From: Epiperipatus broadwayi
Lineage: Eukaryota; Onychophora; Udeonychophora; Euonychophora; Peripatidae
Assembly (NCBI GenBank): GCA_028023455.1
Contig: JAQFVV010000151.1
Span: 2,907,097 to 2,971,096 of the forward strand
Reading direction: 5' to 3'
DNA: 64,000 nucleotides
Below, piece by piece: positions 1 through 8,652 of this stretch. A model generated the notes under the pieces. That model ran no database searches, had not been told where the DNA came from, and saw only the letters and a list, made by a program, of their open reading frames with translations. The position numbers and the translations under genes were made by a program. The number at the start of each line of letters is the position of its first letter. The stretch's first letter is position 1.

Positions 1-560
1 CTTTGGGAGAGGGGGGAAGGGTGTTTGCAATTGCTAACAGAACGGAACGCCAACAACTCGAAGATTGACCAAGGTTTGACGGTAATTCCCCCTCAAAAAA
101 CATCAATCTATACGGCAATTAAAAGCAACTTTTTGGGCCCTTCAGGCAAAAAAAAATACAGCAGGCATGCAGCTTCAAGATGTTTTGTTTGATAAACCAC
201 CGCCAGTTCCAGAAGTCAGAGAAGAATCCTAGTTCTTTCTTTGACATTCGGCAAAACAAGTTGTCCTATTTTTTCAGCTATTCGATTAATCAGCTCACAA
301 TTGTTGTCACACGAAACGTGACTTAGAGCGTGATTTGACGGGAAGCGCGCTTTGAACTATACTTGGCCCATTTTTTCAGCAGGAAATGAGGGCTAGGGAA
401 GCATGAGACTGCTGATAATTGTTATTAGACCTTCCTAAAACATGCGAGATAGAGGGGGAGGTGGTCTTACTGAATATTAAAATAGTTTCGACAATCGTAA
501 TTCCAGCCACCCTCAGACAATACTGTAAACAAAAGTGAAATATGATCGCTAGTCCGAAAT
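1..560. other. GC-richer unassigned sequence
   Basis: This stretch is visibly richer in G and C than almost all of the rest of the window. On the minus strand it gives short open stretches broken by several stops. I recognise no protein family, repeat or RNA in it. It may be the decayed end of a mobile element or of a host gene running off the left edge of the window. Confidence 0.3.
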
Positions 561-562
561 GC

Positions 563-839
563 TTAGCCTGAATCTGAGCTGTAAGCTGACACGATAGCTT
601 CTGCAGCAAGATTGGCTAAATGTTCATGTTTCTGTGCATTAGCATAGAAATAAACACAGTCAGATGGTACCCTCCCCCGTATCAACGGACTATTTCTAGG
701 CTTACGCGTTAGAAATAGAACGTTCGATAGTGGCGGAGGCGGCCACCTAAATGGCATATTTCTGTGTGCTGCCACAGAAATAACACCCTCCGGTGGTTTC
801 AACATGCTATTGTAAAACAACCAATACTTTTCATATAAT
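563..839 (-). CDS. unrecognised open frame, possible element relic
   Basis: An open minus-strand frame of 117 codons covers 563-916. Its first 25 or so codons (840-916) are antisense to the family C ribozyme repeat, so that part is not an original coding start. The remaining roughly 90 codons are proline- and arginine-rich (a PPPP run near the middle, then RKPRNSPLIRGR) and have a balanced base composition unlike the AT-rich surroundings. I do not recognise a family. The frame could be an old exon or transposon fragment that was later joined to the repeat, or a chance frame in GC-richer DNA. Confidence 0.2.
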
Positions 840-920
840 AAAGATATATATGAGAGATAGTGATCTGGGCCAACTGATGAGTGCTGGTTCAGCACGAAAT
901 GAATCTTGGGAGTCATTTGT
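840..920 (+). repeat. family C ribozyme repeat, partial copy
   Basis: This matches the ribozyme-containing part of the repeats at 4.86-5.48 kb and 54.4-55.3 kb (shared blocks GATCTGG, CCAACTGATGA, TGCTGGTTCAGCACGAAAT). Only the ribozyme segment and a few flanking bases remain, so this is a truncated copy. Confidence 0.75.
866..909 (+). ncRNA. hammerhead ribozyme, type I, family C, canonical core
   Basis: This is the best ribozyme core in the window. CTGATGA (874-880) is followed by a perfect hairpin, GTGCTG and CAGCAC around a 3-base loop (881-895), with the expected G-C pair next to the core. Then comes GAAA (896-899) and a minimal helix III, AT and AT around the loop GA. The predicted cleavage site is C905, preceded by T904. 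Helix I is closed by CCAA (870-873) pairing with TTGG (906-909). A 2-bp helix III is known for hammerheads associated with Penelope-like elements and retrozymes. Activity is inferred, not shown. No full unit surrounds it, so it is probably not mobile now. Confidence 0.8.
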
Positions 921-1050
921 CTTTTGTTATATCTTTATATGAATTTAAAAAGAATGGGGAAGTATGGAAGTGTTTATTATATCTATAAGATATTACACAC
1001 GGGAAAGAGAAAGGTTAATAATTCCATGTGTGTAAAATAAATAAAAAAAT

Positions 1051-2258
1051 CAGATATATTAATCTTTAACTGAGGTTTAAAGTTTATATCTGTGCTAGAG
1101 ATAATCTCTAGTTTCAAAAATGATTAGTAATAATTATTGTATTTATCTGAAATGGATGGCATCAAAGTTGTGAGTGGAGGAAGTTTGACAATGGTAAATG
1201 AAAATGTAACAATATTGTTCATTGCACTAAATACCCGTTCAGCTTCAACACTGCTTACTGCAATTGTTTCCATAATAATCCTACCTTTTTTAATTGTAGT
1301 AGGAAATTCAGCATGTAATTTTCCTTCTAAAACCATCTGCACCAAATCTCTAAAATCATTTATATTAATTTCATATTTTAAAGTAAAATTGAGTTGTAAT
1401 TTTTATTTGCCCTTCTAATCATAGAGAAATAACTATTTCCATATCACATATTTCAAGATAACAAATATTAAAAATTCTCTTCAGTTCTTCATCTGTGAAT
1501 GTTAGATCATTATCATTTTTCATATTAAAATTATTTTGCATCAATTATCTGTCTTTTAAGGATTGAGCAATACAACCTAAAAGTTCTTCTCATGGTAATT
1601 TCTTATTGCTTGTAAGCACAATTCCTTCAAATTATGTAGATTGTAAGGTTGATTCAATTTTACTTTCATGTGAATCTTTCGAAATTTTCAAATTATTAAC
1701 AGCATTTATTGTTCTGAATATTACAGAGTTGGCTTTTATAATACTTCTACATTGTAGAGCTTTGGAAAAGGGCAAGAATTCTTGAAGAATATCAATCATT
1801 AATGCTAAATCCTTTAAAATTCTAAATTTAATAGTCACTTTAATAAACCTTACTAGATGCAAAATGTCTGCATAATGCTTAATAATTTCTCCACACCACA
1901 AAAGCCGTTTTAATGCTACCCACTGAGATCCTAATATGTGACCAATTTCTAAAATTTCTATGTTCAACTCATCTGCAATTATATTTAATTCTTATTGATT
2001 TTTTGGAGATTGATGATAAAATGCATATAATTTATCTATAAATATTTCAAAGTGATTTACGTCATTAATTTCCTTCATTAGATCATCTTGTCCTAATTGT
2101 ACATAATGCACTAGGCAATGCCAAATCACACTATTCTGATTTTTTTAAAAAGATTTAGTTACAATGCCAGATTTATTTTCCAGTATTACATTAGCACCAT
2201 CAGAAGAGAATGCAATAAGATAATCGTTCAAGTAATTATCTCAATCCATATGTATGTA
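1051..2258 (-). pseudogene. hAT-type transposase remnant (KIAA1586/ZMYM-like group)
   Basis: Read on the minus strand from about 2258 down to 1120, broken frames follow the order of a hAT transposase. First comes an RNase-H-like core piece (AFSSDGANV, then WHCLVHYVQL). Next is a segment with NHFEIFIDKLYAFY and SPKNQ, then ILGSQWVALKR, then a helical region with LALMIDILQEFLPFSKALQ. Last is the C-terminal dimerisation motif VSSVEAERVFSAMNNI (about 1238-1285). These pieces and their order are typical of domesticated-like hAT families such as KIAA1586. Stops and frameshifts separate them, so the gene is dead. The upstream part is cut by the inverted repeat at 2262. The end of this remnant recurs at 9.66 and 16.43 kb. 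Confidence 0.75.
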
Positions 2259-2261
2259 AAG

Positions 2262-2501
2262 TACCATATAATACTAAATCATCCATGCACTTTACTACTG
2301 TTACACAATGCTTTATTTACCATTCTCTTTTACAGTTTACAGTTTCGATTGCCCCAGCAATCTTCTTCAGAACTCATATCTCCTGGAGTCCTGAAGAAGA
2401 TTGCTGGGACAATCGAAACTGTAAACTGTAAAAGAGGATAGTAAATAAAGCATTGGGTGTAACAGTAGTAAAGTGCATGGATGATTTAGTATTATATGGT
2501 A
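2262..2501. repeat. 240-bp palindrome with hairpin-forming core
   Basis: Two arms of about 110 bp (ending at 2370 and starting at 2391) are inverted copies separated by a 20-bp loop. Each arm begins next to the loop with CTGAAGAAG, then a self-complementary GATTGC/GCAATC hairpin, then CGAAACTGT. Single copies of the same motif occur near 27,298 and 28,137. The layout resembles a hammerhead core with an extra A next to helix II, but I could not close helix I. It abuts the truncated hAT remnant. Confidence 0.7.
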
Positions 2502-2707
2502 TACATTTTGCAATGCTATAGGTAAGAGTAATGTGTATGTGTGTATATATATATATTCAAATCAATACATTTATCAAAATACAATAAAATTCACATAAAT
2601 TATAATATTTTAGAAGTACATTCAACTATACATCTTGTAGTCTTTATCAACTATGTAACAGTGAATAATCAAAACAAGAGAACCTTTCACAATGCCCATA
2701 GTTCAAT

Positions 2708-3483
2708 TTAGATTTTCCACAATTCTGTTATTTTAACATTTGATGATTGACGATTTATTAACATTTGACAATTTCTTGAAATCAACATAGCTTCTTTTAT
2801 TTTACGTTTATTGTGGCAATGTTCAATTTGCATAATTTTTATATTTTGATGATCAAATTTAAATCCATATTGACAAGATTTATTATGATGAAATATAATA
2901 GATGATGAAGGTTTATTTACATTTATTTTTGATTGTTTCTCTTTTTGAATTCTATTATGTAAAAGCATATGCTCTTTTACTCTCTTCTCCAATGTAAACT
3001 TAGATTCACCGATATACTGTAAGCCACAATTACATATCAATTAATATATAATACAATTTTGATTAAAGTTTGAATTTCAAATTTTAGAATTGTTAAGTAA
3101 TCTATTTATATTATTTGTTGAGAAAAAAGCAATATGGCACAAAACATCATAAATTCTCCTAATAAACTTGACTTGTTCATCTGATAGAAATGGCATTGAA
3201 ATCCATTTCATTTTGATATTATTCTTATTTTTAATTTTATTAAACTGTTGATTCCTTTTAAATTTTTTAATATTAGTCATAGCAGTTTATTATAACCAAT
3301 TTTCAACAAATCATTAATAAATAAATGTACATCTTTTATTTTATCACTAGAATATTTGCATAATTTTTCATTTCGAAATAAGAACAACTTCAATTCAGAC
3401 AACTTATGATTTATAGGCACATGTGATTCATATGAAATAAAACCTTTAGTTTCAATTGGTTTAATTAACATAAAATAATCCAA
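2708..3483 (-). pseudogene. Penelope-like reverse transcriptase tail plus GIY-YIG endonuclease (left arm)
   Basis: Three consecutive open pieces on the minus strand (3277-3483, 3077-3280, 2708-3040) together read as the C-terminal part of a Penelope-like polyprotein. First is the linker after the reverse transcriptase (ESHVPI, then KLSELKLFLFRNEKLCKYS). Next is a segment with MPFLSDEQVKFIRRIYD. Then comes the GIY-YIG endonuclease: CNCGLQYIGES with the YIG signature, LEKRVKEH with the catalytic-type arginine, SSIIFHHNKSCQ and a final ELWKI. Stops or frameshifts between the pieces make it a pseudogene. The reverse transcriptase itself is missing. The endonuclease nicks the target for target-primed insertion in intact relatives. 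Confidence 0.8.
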
Positions 3484-3492
3484 AATAAAATA

Positions 3493-4262
3493 ATGTTAAT
3501 TAAACCAATTGAAACTAGAAGTTTTATTCCATATGAATCACATGTGCCTATAAGTTATAAGTTGTCTGAATTGAAGTTGTTCTTATTTCGAAATGAAAAA
3601 TTATGCAAATATTCCAGTGATAAAATAAAAAATGTACATTTATTTGTTAATGATTTGTTGAAATTTGGTTATAATAAACATGCTATTATTAATATTATTA
3701 AAAAATTTAAAAGGAATCAACAGTATAATAAAATTAAAAATAAGAATAATATCAAAATGAAATGGATTTCAATGCCATTTCTATCGAATGAGCAGGTCAA
3801 GTTTATTAGGAGAATTTATGATGGTTTGTGTCATATTGCTTTTTTCTCAACAAATAATATAAATAGATTACTTAACAATTCTAAAATTTGAAATTCAAAC
3901 TTTAATCAAAATTGTATTATATATAAATTGATATGTAATTGTGGCTTACAGTATATCAGTGAATCAAGTGTACATTGGGGAAGAGAGTAAAAGAGCATAT
4001 GCTTTTACATAATAGAATTCAAAAATAGAAACAATCAGGGATAGATGTAAATAAACCTTCATCATCTGTTATATTTGATCATAATAAATGTTGTCAATAT
4101 GGATTTAAATTTGATTATCAAAATATAAAAATTGTGCAAATTAAACATTGCCACAATAAATGTAAAATAAAAGAAGCTATGTTGATTTCAAGAAATCGTC
4201 AAATATTAATGAATCGTCAATCATCAAATGTTAAAATAACAGATTTGTGGAAAATCTATATT
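3493..4262 (+). pseudogene. Penelope-like reverse transcriptase tail plus GIY-YIG endonuclease (right arm)
   Basis: This is the mirror copy of the left-arm gene. An uninterrupted 132-codon frame (3493-3891) holds the linker and the MPFLSNEQVKFIRRIYDG segment, which is better preserved than in the left arm. After a stop, the GIY-YIG part starts with CNCGLQYIS, where YIG has become YIS, and a frameshift follows directly. The remaining endonuclease residues (for example HNKCCQYGFKFD) are visible only in shifted frames. It is inactive. The 3' flank to 4411 is the untranslated tail shared with the other arm. Confidence 0.75.
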
Positions 4263-4411
4263 GAACTATGGGTATTGTGAAAGGTTGTCTCATTTTGATT
4301 ATTCACTGTTACATAGTTGATAAAGGCTACAAGATGTATAGTTGAAAGTACTTCTAAAATAATATAATTTATGTGAATTTTACTGTATTTTGATATATAT
4401 ATTGATTTGAA

Positions 4412-4855
4412 TATTACATATATTGTGGAACGAATACAGACATCAAACTGAACTTATTATATATATTATATATATATATTCAATAATGTACTTTCTAATT
4501 GCACAATCTACAAAAATCAAATATGGCTGGTAAATTCAATTTTTAAGTAAATTACCAAAACACTTTGCTTAAACAAAGTTATTGATTCAACTATTATAAT
4601 ACAAATTTTGTCTACATTTTCTGTTATTTTAGAGAATATTTATTTCTTTTAAAATATGTTCCACTACTGTTATTACTGTATTCTTGAATGTAATGATATT
4701 CCTAAATTAAGACCATTTTTAATTTGCAATTCTATTAAATTGGGCAAATCAGACATTGGACGATAATTTTTTGCCACATTATAAAGTGTTAAAATTTTTT
4801 GATGTTAATAAAATATCTTTTTCATTTAATTTATCATATTTGAAATACAGCCATT
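4412..4855. other. no recognisable gene
   Basis: AT-rich sequence between the Penelope-like palindrome and the family C inverted repeat. It contains a short TA-rich run near 4457-4481. I see no coding, RNA or repeat feature beyond that. Confidence 0.4.
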
Positions 4856-4984
4856 CTTCATATACCTGGAGCTTAATTGTAAATATAGGGGATTTGAACA
4901 CAGACTTTCAAGCACTCTTAAACTACCCACACTATCTCATACCACTGATACACATGACCACACACATGTAGAAAAGATAAATAA

Positions 4985-5050
4985 TCACCAATATATGTAT
5001 TTCATGCTGAACCAGCTATCATTCAGTTGGTCCAGATTATCGTCTTCCAC
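4985..5050 (-). ncRNA. hammerhead-like motif, family C, degenerate
   Basis: On the minus strand CCAACTGA, an extra A, TGA, then a TAGCTG/CAGCAT hairpin, GAAAT and ATTGG match the family C ribozyme. The inserted A inside the CUGANGA core should abolish activity. Helix I (CCAA with TTGG) is kept. Confidence 0.6.
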
Positions 5051-5324
5051 ACACACACACAAATATAATCAGTGCCCAGTTTATATTAAGATAGCAAATC
5101 TTGATACTTTAATGGACAGTTTCAGTCTACTGCAACTCTTCAGCCATAATATGGCATAATAATAATATTGGCATCAGCATAGGATTTGGGCTTTCCATCT
5201 TCAGATTTTTAATGGTAAGGATAGATGAAGAGTTGGAGGTTGGAGTAGATTGAAGCCTGTCCATTAAGGTATGATGATTTGCTATTTTAATATAAACTGA
5301 GCACTGATTATATATGTATGTGTG

Positions 5325-5395
5325 GACGATGATAATCTGGAACAACTGATGAATGCTGGTTCAGCACGAAATATGAATATTGGTGATTATTTATC
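5325..5395 (+). ncRNA. hammerhead ribozyme motif, family C
   Basis: CTGATGA (5346-5352) is followed by ATGCTG and CAGCAC around GTT, GAAAT, a 4-base helix III loop, AT, and A as the residue at the cleavage position. ACAA pairs imperfectly with TTGG for helix I. An outer pairing of GATAATC upstream with GATTATT downstream extends helix I. The A opposite C next to the core replaces the G-C pair seen at 881/895, so activity may be reduced. Confidence 0.7.
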
Positions 5396-5489
5396 TTTTC
5401 TTCAAGTGTGTGATCATGTGCAACAGTGGTATGAGATAGTGGATAGTTGAAGGGTGCTTGAAAGTGTGTTCAAATCCCCTCTATTTACA

Positions 5490-5950
5490 ATTTAATTTAT
5501 CAATAACTTTTGATAATTTTGATTTACTTATTCATTATCAAGTATTATGATTTTATTATGTGAAATTGATTCATTATTAATACATATATTTTTACATAAA
5601 GACACAGATATTGTACTTTTCGATGATCTATTTGGTTCTATTTTTATTTTCAACCATTCTTTTAATAAACGGCAATGTTTGTCATCTTCAACTCCCAAAG
5701 TTATTATTTTTAATTTCTAGCCAAATATATTGAGTTTGAAATTAATTTGCTTGTTTGCTCTAATCGAGCAACATAACTTCCTTTTCATCCTGTGATTCTT
5801 GCAAAATATTAATATCAATATCAGCGGATTGTAATAATTCTGATACTACATTGGTACTTTCATTGATACCCTTTTTTCATGGAAATATTTGCATAAGAAT
5901 CAAATGACATCAAATTCAATTGTCTTTTCATGTCCGTTAAAAATAATTAA
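5490..5950. other. no recognisable gene
   Basis: AT-rich sequence with no supported coding, RNA or repeat feature. Confidence 0.4.
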
Positions 5951-5959
5951 TAATATATA

Positions 5960-6320
5960 TTTTGAAAATTAAATAATAAAATTATTGAAAATTAACATAC
6001 CGTATTTAAATTTCTTCTTAAACAAGAAGTTATTTAAGAGTTTAATAAATTGTTGTACACCATTATCATCATCAATCATTATCAATCTGCTGCAGGATGA
6101 AGGTCTCTCCATATTTAATCCATCTCCGATCTTTAGCTTCTCTTCTCCACACCACCGTTGCACACTTTCTTATTTCATCCATCCATCCATCTCACATGTG
6201 GTCTCTTTCTGGGTCTTTTACAATCTCTTGAAATTCAGTTTAAGATTTCAATTGTCCATTTATTATCATCTCTTTTAGCAATACTCCCATTCAGTCTTTT
6301 AATTTTTTCAGTAAGGTTAG
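5960..6320 (-). pseudogene. non-LTR retrotransposon 3' end
   Basis: Read on the minus strand, GRPRKRPHVRWMDG is followed by traces of a helical segment and ends near a Q- and D-rich stop region. This is the usual C-terminal tail of many animal non-LTR reverse transcriptases (GRPxKRWxDEI...W...DRxxWK). A short ATGATG-type tail follows near 6060-6085, suitable for a 3' end. Several frames are needed, so it is decayed. The clade cannot be set from this short piece. Confidence 0.5.
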
Positions 6321-7050
6321 TAACACCTGTTTTTACTCTTACCCATATATTGCGTTTTTGGTCTCTACTTGTTATACATCACTTCCAAGTTTTTTATAAA
6401 AATCAGTCAACAACAAATATGAGATGTTCCCACAAATTATCTCAAGTTACAGAATATACAATTTTCAAATATTTCAAAATAAAATATGTAACCATAGTAA
6501 TAATGACAAGTTAGTCTGTATTAACTTTATTTCCTTTTATGCTCATTAAAAGCAATAATATTTAATAAGGTAATTAGATTTATATATTATGTATATCTCT
6601 TTGTTCTTAATTATTCTTATATTTTTAAACTGTAAATTTTGTTTAACCACAATTTTTATAGCCTAATGTTATTTCACAATTTGATGTTTTAATTTATTTG
6701 ATGTATAAATAAAAATATATGATATTATTACAACTTGATGGGTACAATATGCATTGTCTCCAAAAATTTTAAATCCATTGTCTATCATGTGCAGGTAATC
6801 TTTCTTAACCTCATACTCAACTAACAAACCCACATACTGTTACCTAAATCGATACAAACATGGTTATCTAAATCAATACTTCTTAAGATAATTGTGTACA
6901 ATTGACAAAACTTTTGTAAATCAGGGTTATACGGATGATTTAAGTTCCAAAATACATTTTTTGTAGCAGTAGATGAACATAACCATGGTAAGTCACATTA
7001 AAAATATAAAACAATTATTAAAAGTCAAATATATTTCTTGGATTTGGAAT
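6320..7050. other. no recognisable gene
   Basis: AT-rich sequence without a supported feature. Confidence 0.4.
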
Positions 7051-7331
7051 ATACAGTGTGATGATGATTTTGTCAGTTCCAAAGATGATTTACAAAATAA
7101 TCATAATGTTTTGAATGAAGCATAAAGACTTGTTTTATGAATTAATATTCAAAAAGTCAAGTTCTTTGTCAACCAGTGATTGAAGAAAAATTCTTAGCAG
7201 CTTTTAGCTTCGATGATTATCAATTTAAGACTGTAAACCAGTTTAAATACTTAGATAGTTTAAAAGTAGAAGGGTAGACTTAGATGTTGAGATTCAACAC
7301 AGTCTCCAATGTACTGCTACTTTTAATAAGT

Positions 7332-7344
7332 TAAAAGGTAGGGT
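7332..7344 (+). repeat. 13-bp target-site duplication, left
   Basis: TAAAAGGTAGGGT here recurs exactly at 8640-8652. The two copies bracket the Penelope-like palindrome and fall at the same point of the interrupted reverse-transcriptase frame (KLKGRV), so this is a genuine target duplication. Confidence 0.8.
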
Positions 7345-7544
7345 GTTTTCCTGAAGTTTTGTGATGATGGTGTTCTAGTTATATTTTTATATTTGACTAT
7401 TTCCATCATCTAATATGTGTATTGAATGTTTTTAGAAAAATTTAACTTTAGTTAAATATTCCAAATACATTCTACTGTTAGTAATAGCACATCAAACAGG
7501 TTAGTATATGCACAATGTTTCAAGAGGTATTATTCTCTCCTCTT

Positions 7545-7655
7545 CTTCAAGGGTTACCAGGGACAGTACTAGCATAGGATTCGAACCTGGACCCTTAGAT
7601 TCTTGAGTATTGAATTTTAAGGTAACACTCTAACCAACTGAGCCATCATGTCAAA
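7545..7655 (-). repeat. tRNA-derived SINE-like segment (left arm)
   Basis: On the minus strand, a box A-like TGGCTCAGTTGG (7634-7645) and a perfect box B GGTTCGAATCC (7577-7587) are spaced as in a tRNA promoter, with tRNA-like D-arm and T-arm context. It lies directly downstream of the GIY-YIG frame, in the same place as in the right arm, so it was part of the unit before the dimer formed. The intervening region does not fold into a standard anticodon arm, so it is not a functional tRNA gene. Confidence 0.7.
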
Positions 7656-7683
7656 GGCAACAGTCTGTAGAAATTTCATACAC

Positions 7684-7888
7684 TTATCTATGAGGTTCCG
7701 TCTGATTTCTCCCCTTTTTCCTAAGCAGTGGTTTCCATACATAATATATAGCCACACTAGGTTGGCTTATGGCATTTTTTGCCATTGTCATGTGAGCAGC
7801 TTCTTTAAATTTTCTTCTTTGTACCTTTTCTTCTCTATCCAATATTTTTGTATTTTCACAATTGAGCATATGATCATTGGCACACATG
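7684..7888 (-). pseudogene. GIY-YIG endonuclease C-terminus of a Penelope-like element (left arm)
   Basis: The minus-strand frame reads ANDHMLNCENTKILDREEK, then RRKFKEAAHMTMAK and VWKPLL. This is the end of the GIY-YIG domain as found in Penelope-like elements (H.idWentkiL.rE....RkfkEAahI...W.PLL). The catalytic GIY-YIG and arginine part is missing, so it cannot be functional. The right arm has the same sequence with slightly more of the domain. Confidence 0.7.
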
Positions 7889-8000
7889 GTCTGCAATCAG
7901 TATAATATCAGAATAGCTTTCCAGAGCTATAACACACTACGAGAAATTCTAGCTTCTACAAATCCTAACCTTGAAATGCTGAAAAGAAAAAACTGCATGT

Positions 8001-8290
8001 ATGAAATACCATGTGAATGAGACCAGTCATCACATAGAAAAGCACTTGCAAGAACCCAAACTGATGGTTAGAAGAGAGAAAACAGATGTGTCTAAGGTAG
8101 CAGAACAAGTATGTGCCAATGAACATATGTTCAATTGGGAAAATACAAAAATATTGGATAGAGAAGAAAAGGTACAAAGAAGGAAATTTAAAGAAGCTGC
8201 TCACATGACAATGGCAAAAAATCTCACAAGCCAACCTAGTGTGACTATATACATAATGTATGGAAACCACTAATCAACTTTGCTTTTAGG
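8001..8290 (+). pseudogene. GIY-YIG endonuclease C-terminal half of a Penelope-like element (right arm)
   Basis: The 90-codon frame reads HVNETSHHIEKHLQEPKL, then VSKVAEQVCANEHMFNWEN, then RRKFKEAAHMTMAKN. It matches the region just after the YIG motif of Penelope-like GIY-YIG endonucleases (G.Ts..l..R..EH...KS.vAeH...H.i.W). The usual arginine-EH pair appears as KHLQE. The YIG motif lies upstream of the truncation. A frameshift near 8270 separates it from the expected W.PLL end. Confidence 0.7.
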
Positions 8291-8352
8291 AAAAGGTGGA
8301 GAAATCAGAAGAACCTCATAGATAAGTATGTGAAATTTCTACAGTCTGTTGC

Positions 8353-8460
8353 CTTTGGCAGGATAGCTCAGATGGTTAGAGCATTACCTTAAAATTCAAT
8401 AATCAAGAATCTAAGGATCCAGGTTTGAATCCCGTGCTTGTACAGTCACTGATCAGGCCA
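8353..8460 (+). repeat. tRNA-derived SINE-like segment (right arm)
   Basis: Box A-like TAGCTCAGATGG (8364-8375) and box B-like GGTTTGAATCC (8422-8432) correspond to the left-arm copy. An internal RNA polymerase III promoter is implied by the family pattern. Box B has one change from consensus here. Confidence 0.7.
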
Positions 8461-8639
8461 GCAACACCTGAAAAAGAAGGGAGAATCATATCTCTCAAAA
8501 CCTTGTGCATATACTAACCTGTTTGATGTGCTATTACTAACAGTTGAATGTATTTGGAATATTTAAATAAATTTAAATTTTTCTAAAGACATTCAATATA
8601 CATATTAGATGATGGAAATAATCCAATAAAAAATACAAC

Positions 8640-8652
8640 TAAAAGGTAGGGT
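8640..8652 (+). repeat. 13-bp target-site duplication, right
   Basis: Exact match to 7332-7344. Downstream the interrupted reverse-transcriptase frame resumes. Confidence 0.8.

Larger units (their letters stand above)
2556..4411. mobile_element. head-to-head Penelope-like element palindrome
   Basis: Two 5'-truncated copies of one Penelope-like element lie in opposite directions with their 5' sides meeting near 3483. The arms are about 915-930 bp each. The left arm starts at TTCAAATCAAT (2556) and the right arm ends at ATTGATTTGAA (4411). An AT-only spacer of about 23 bp separates them. The arms align over their whole length but differ by scattered substitutions, small indels and frameshifts, so the dimer is old. 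I see no clean target duplication. Inverted or tandem dimers are known for Penelope-like elements. Confidence 0.8.
4860..5480. repeat. family C ribozyme repeats, head-to-head pair
   Basis: The left half (about 4860-5180) is antisense and the right half (about 5180-5480) is sense to the same family C unit, meeting near 5.18 kb. Both halves carry the shared blocks AAAAGATAAATAATCACC or its complement, the ribozyme, and TACTTTAATGGACAG or its complement. This is the palindromic arrangement also seen for families A and B and for the Penelope-like copies in this window. Family C appears as a direct tandem at 54.4-55.3 kb. Confidence 0.7.
7345..8639. mobile_element. head-to-head Penelope-like palindrome with tRNA-like sequence in each arm
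   Basis: Two inverted copies of one element face outward from a centre near 8005. The left arm aligns from about 7377 to 7888, the right arm from about 8108 to 8639. The right copy keeps about 100 bp more of its 5' side, which forms most of the spacer. From the centre outward each arm has the end of a GIY-YIG frame, a tRNA-like segment and a shared AT-rich tail. The whole is bounded by a 13-bp duplication, so it inserted as one unit. Bases 7345-7376 have no partner on the right. Confidence 0.8.

Noticed and set aside
3493-3891. Group I intron or homing endonuclease origin for the GIY-YIG frames
   Set aside because: The residues before the domain and the H, W and EA pattern after it fit Penelope-like elements. 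No intron core was seen.
2556-4411. A 13-bp target duplication for the first Penelope-like palindrome
   Set aside because: The flanks are TA-rich and I could not find matching 13-mers without mismatches.
7648-8270. Hydrophobic frames reading RLAYGIFCHCHVSSFFKF and its mirror as real membrane proteins
   Set aside because: They are antisense to the Penelope-like GIY-YIG frames in the palindrome.
8353-8460. A functional tRNA gene
   Set aside because: Box A and B are present, but the middle cannot form a proper anticodon arm. The same segment is embedded in both arms of a mobile element.
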